From Paenibacillus sp. YPG26 (lineage in GTDB: Bacteria; Bacillota; Bacilli; Paenibacillales; Paenibacillaceae), in contig NZ_CP084530.1 in the NCBI RefSeq assembly GCF_023704175.1, forward strand, positions 2,192,001 through 2,256,000: a DNA stretch of 64,000 bases, in the 5' to 3' direction. The translations under genes were made by a program, and so were the position numbers. Position 1 is the first letter of the stretch, and each line of letters opens with the position of its first letter. Below the pieces are notes generated by a model that did not search any database, was not told the origin of the DNA, and saw only the letters and a program-made list of their open reading frames with translations. Of the stretch, positions 63,291-64,000 are shown one piece after another.

Positions 63291-64000
63291 ATGGATACTC
63301 AAAAGCCACTTACGACCAGTACCGGAGCACCGGTTGGTGACAATCAGAACTCAATGACCGCCGGACATCGCGGCCCGACTTTAATTCAGGATTATCATTT
63401 ACTTGAGAAATTAGCGCATTTCAACAGAGAACGGGTACCCGAGCGTGTAGTTCATGCCAAGGGAGCTGGAGCTCATGGCTATTTTGAGGTCACTCAAGAT
63501 ATTTCAAAGTATACCAAGGCGGCTTTTCTGTCCGATGTAGGGAAACGCACTCCCATCTTCATCCGCTTCTCTACGGTAGCTGGGGAACTTGGCTCGGCGG
63601 ATACAGTCCGCGACCCGAGAGGTTTTGCGGTGAAATTCTATACCGAAGAAGGGAATTATGATCTGGTTGGTAACAATACACCCGTCTTCTTCATTCGTGA
63701 TGCGATTAAATTCCCGGACTTCATTCATACGCAGAAACGTCATCCCCAGACACATCTGAAGAATCCTAACGCCGTTTGGGATTTCTGGTCCTTGTCCCCT
63801 GAGTCCTTGCATCAGGTTACCATTCTCATGTCTGACCGCGGTATTCCCGCTTCCCTCCGTCACATGCACGGATTTGGCAGCCATACCTTCAAATGGGTGA
63901 ATGCGGAAGGTGAGGCCGTATGGGTTAAATACCATTTCAAGACAGAGCAGGGCGTGAAGAATATGGACGTTGCCGTAGCGGCCAGACTTGCCGGAGAGCA
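63291..64000 (+). CDS. katA: Catalase, heme type (N-terminal part, cut by window edge)
   Basis: Monofunctional catalase that splits hydrogen peroxide; about 236 residues are inside the window. The catalytic His is in [16 protein letters not shown] (about residue 55), with [21 protein letters not shown] and the catalytic Asn in [12 protein letters not shown]. The proximal heme Tyr lies beyond the edge. ATG 63291 follows AAAGGATGAT with longer than usual spacing. The gene lies behind a PerR-like operator, suggesting peroxide induction. Confidence 0.95.
   Translation, partial: MDTQKPLTTSTGAPVGDNQNSMTAGHRGPTLIQDYHLLEKLAHFNRERVPERVVHAKGAGAHGYFEVTQDISKYTKAAFLSDVGKRTPIFIRFSTVAGELGSADTVRDPRGFAVKFYTEEGNYDLVGNNTPVFFIRDAIKFPDFIHTQKRHPQTHLKNPNAVWDFWSLSPESLHQVTILMSDRGIPASLRHMHGFGSHTFKWVNAEGEAVWVKYHFKTEQGVKNMDVAVAARLAGE

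Noticed and set aside
1-64000. CRISPR arrays, IS elements, prophage genes, tRNA and rRNA genes
   Set aside because: No regular spaced repeats, transposases, phage structural genes or RNA gene signatures were recognised in the window.

Overview
The window looks like a chromosome segment of a Gram-positive, endospore-former-type Firmicute, most likely Paenibacillus or a close relative. Reasons: strong AGGAGG-type ribosome sites, frequent TTG/GTG starts, S-layer homology domains, a YesM/YesN-type sensor-regulator pair beside a sugar ABC importer, and operator sequences of the Zur, Fur, PerR, CcpA and GlnR/TnrA types. The assignment is inference; no rRNA or tRNA gene is present. No prophage, IS element or CRISPR array was seen.

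Layout. 1-1809: the start of a chemotaxis operon (cheW, then cheA running off the left edge), minus strand. 2093-2518: a small membrane protein. 2625-11931: a complete nine-gene opine-metallophore operon, cntKLMABCDFE, for making, exporting and re-importing a staphylopine/bacillopaline-like zinc chelator. It has a consensus promoter, a Zur-like operator just after the start site and a 12-codon leader ORF. 12039-20296: yolD-like gene, sulfite reductase (cysJI), a secreted stalk-domain protein, an AlkA-type glycosylase, an amino-acid permease and a SunI-like immunity protein. 20516-24652: a ferric-siderophore importer, with the lipoprotein gene divergent from the permease/ATPase operon and two identical Fur boxes between them. 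24843-28907: a frameshifted erythromycin-esterase-like gene, a SET-domain protein, a DUF2935 protein and an MFS transporter.

29105-34846: assimilatory nitrate reduction (nasB, nasC, nasA). Its promoter is flanked by two exact GlnR/TnrA boxes, about -51 and +42 from the predicted start site. 35157-39545: a YpfJ-type metallopeptidase, a c-di-AMP (ydaO-type) riboswitch ahead of a secreted CAP-domain protein, aspartase and a diguanylate cyclase. 39631-51345: an S-layer-domain protein, then a mannan-use locus (secreted GH26 mannanase, sugar ABC importer, YesM/YesN-like two-component system) with catabolite-repression (cre) sites. 51441-56432: an ABC exporter with its own two-component system, a secreted protein of unknown role and a 46-residue small protein.

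56606-59609: an SRPBCC/ArsR pair, a SnoaL-like protein and an ammonium transporter operon whose -35 box lies inside a GlnR/TnrA box. 59775-59840 is the decayed 3' end of a GGDEF gene with its terminator still in place. 60071-64000: a small orphan protein, ribokinase, a DUF4177 protein, a membrane protein with a Cys/Ser/Gly-rich tail, and a catalase (cut by the right edge) behind a PerR-like operator.

Taken together the segment is rich in nutrient scavenging: zinc or other divalent metals (cnt), iron (siderophore uptake), nitrogen (nas, amt) and polysaccharide (mannanase locus), each with a recognisable cis-regulatory signature.
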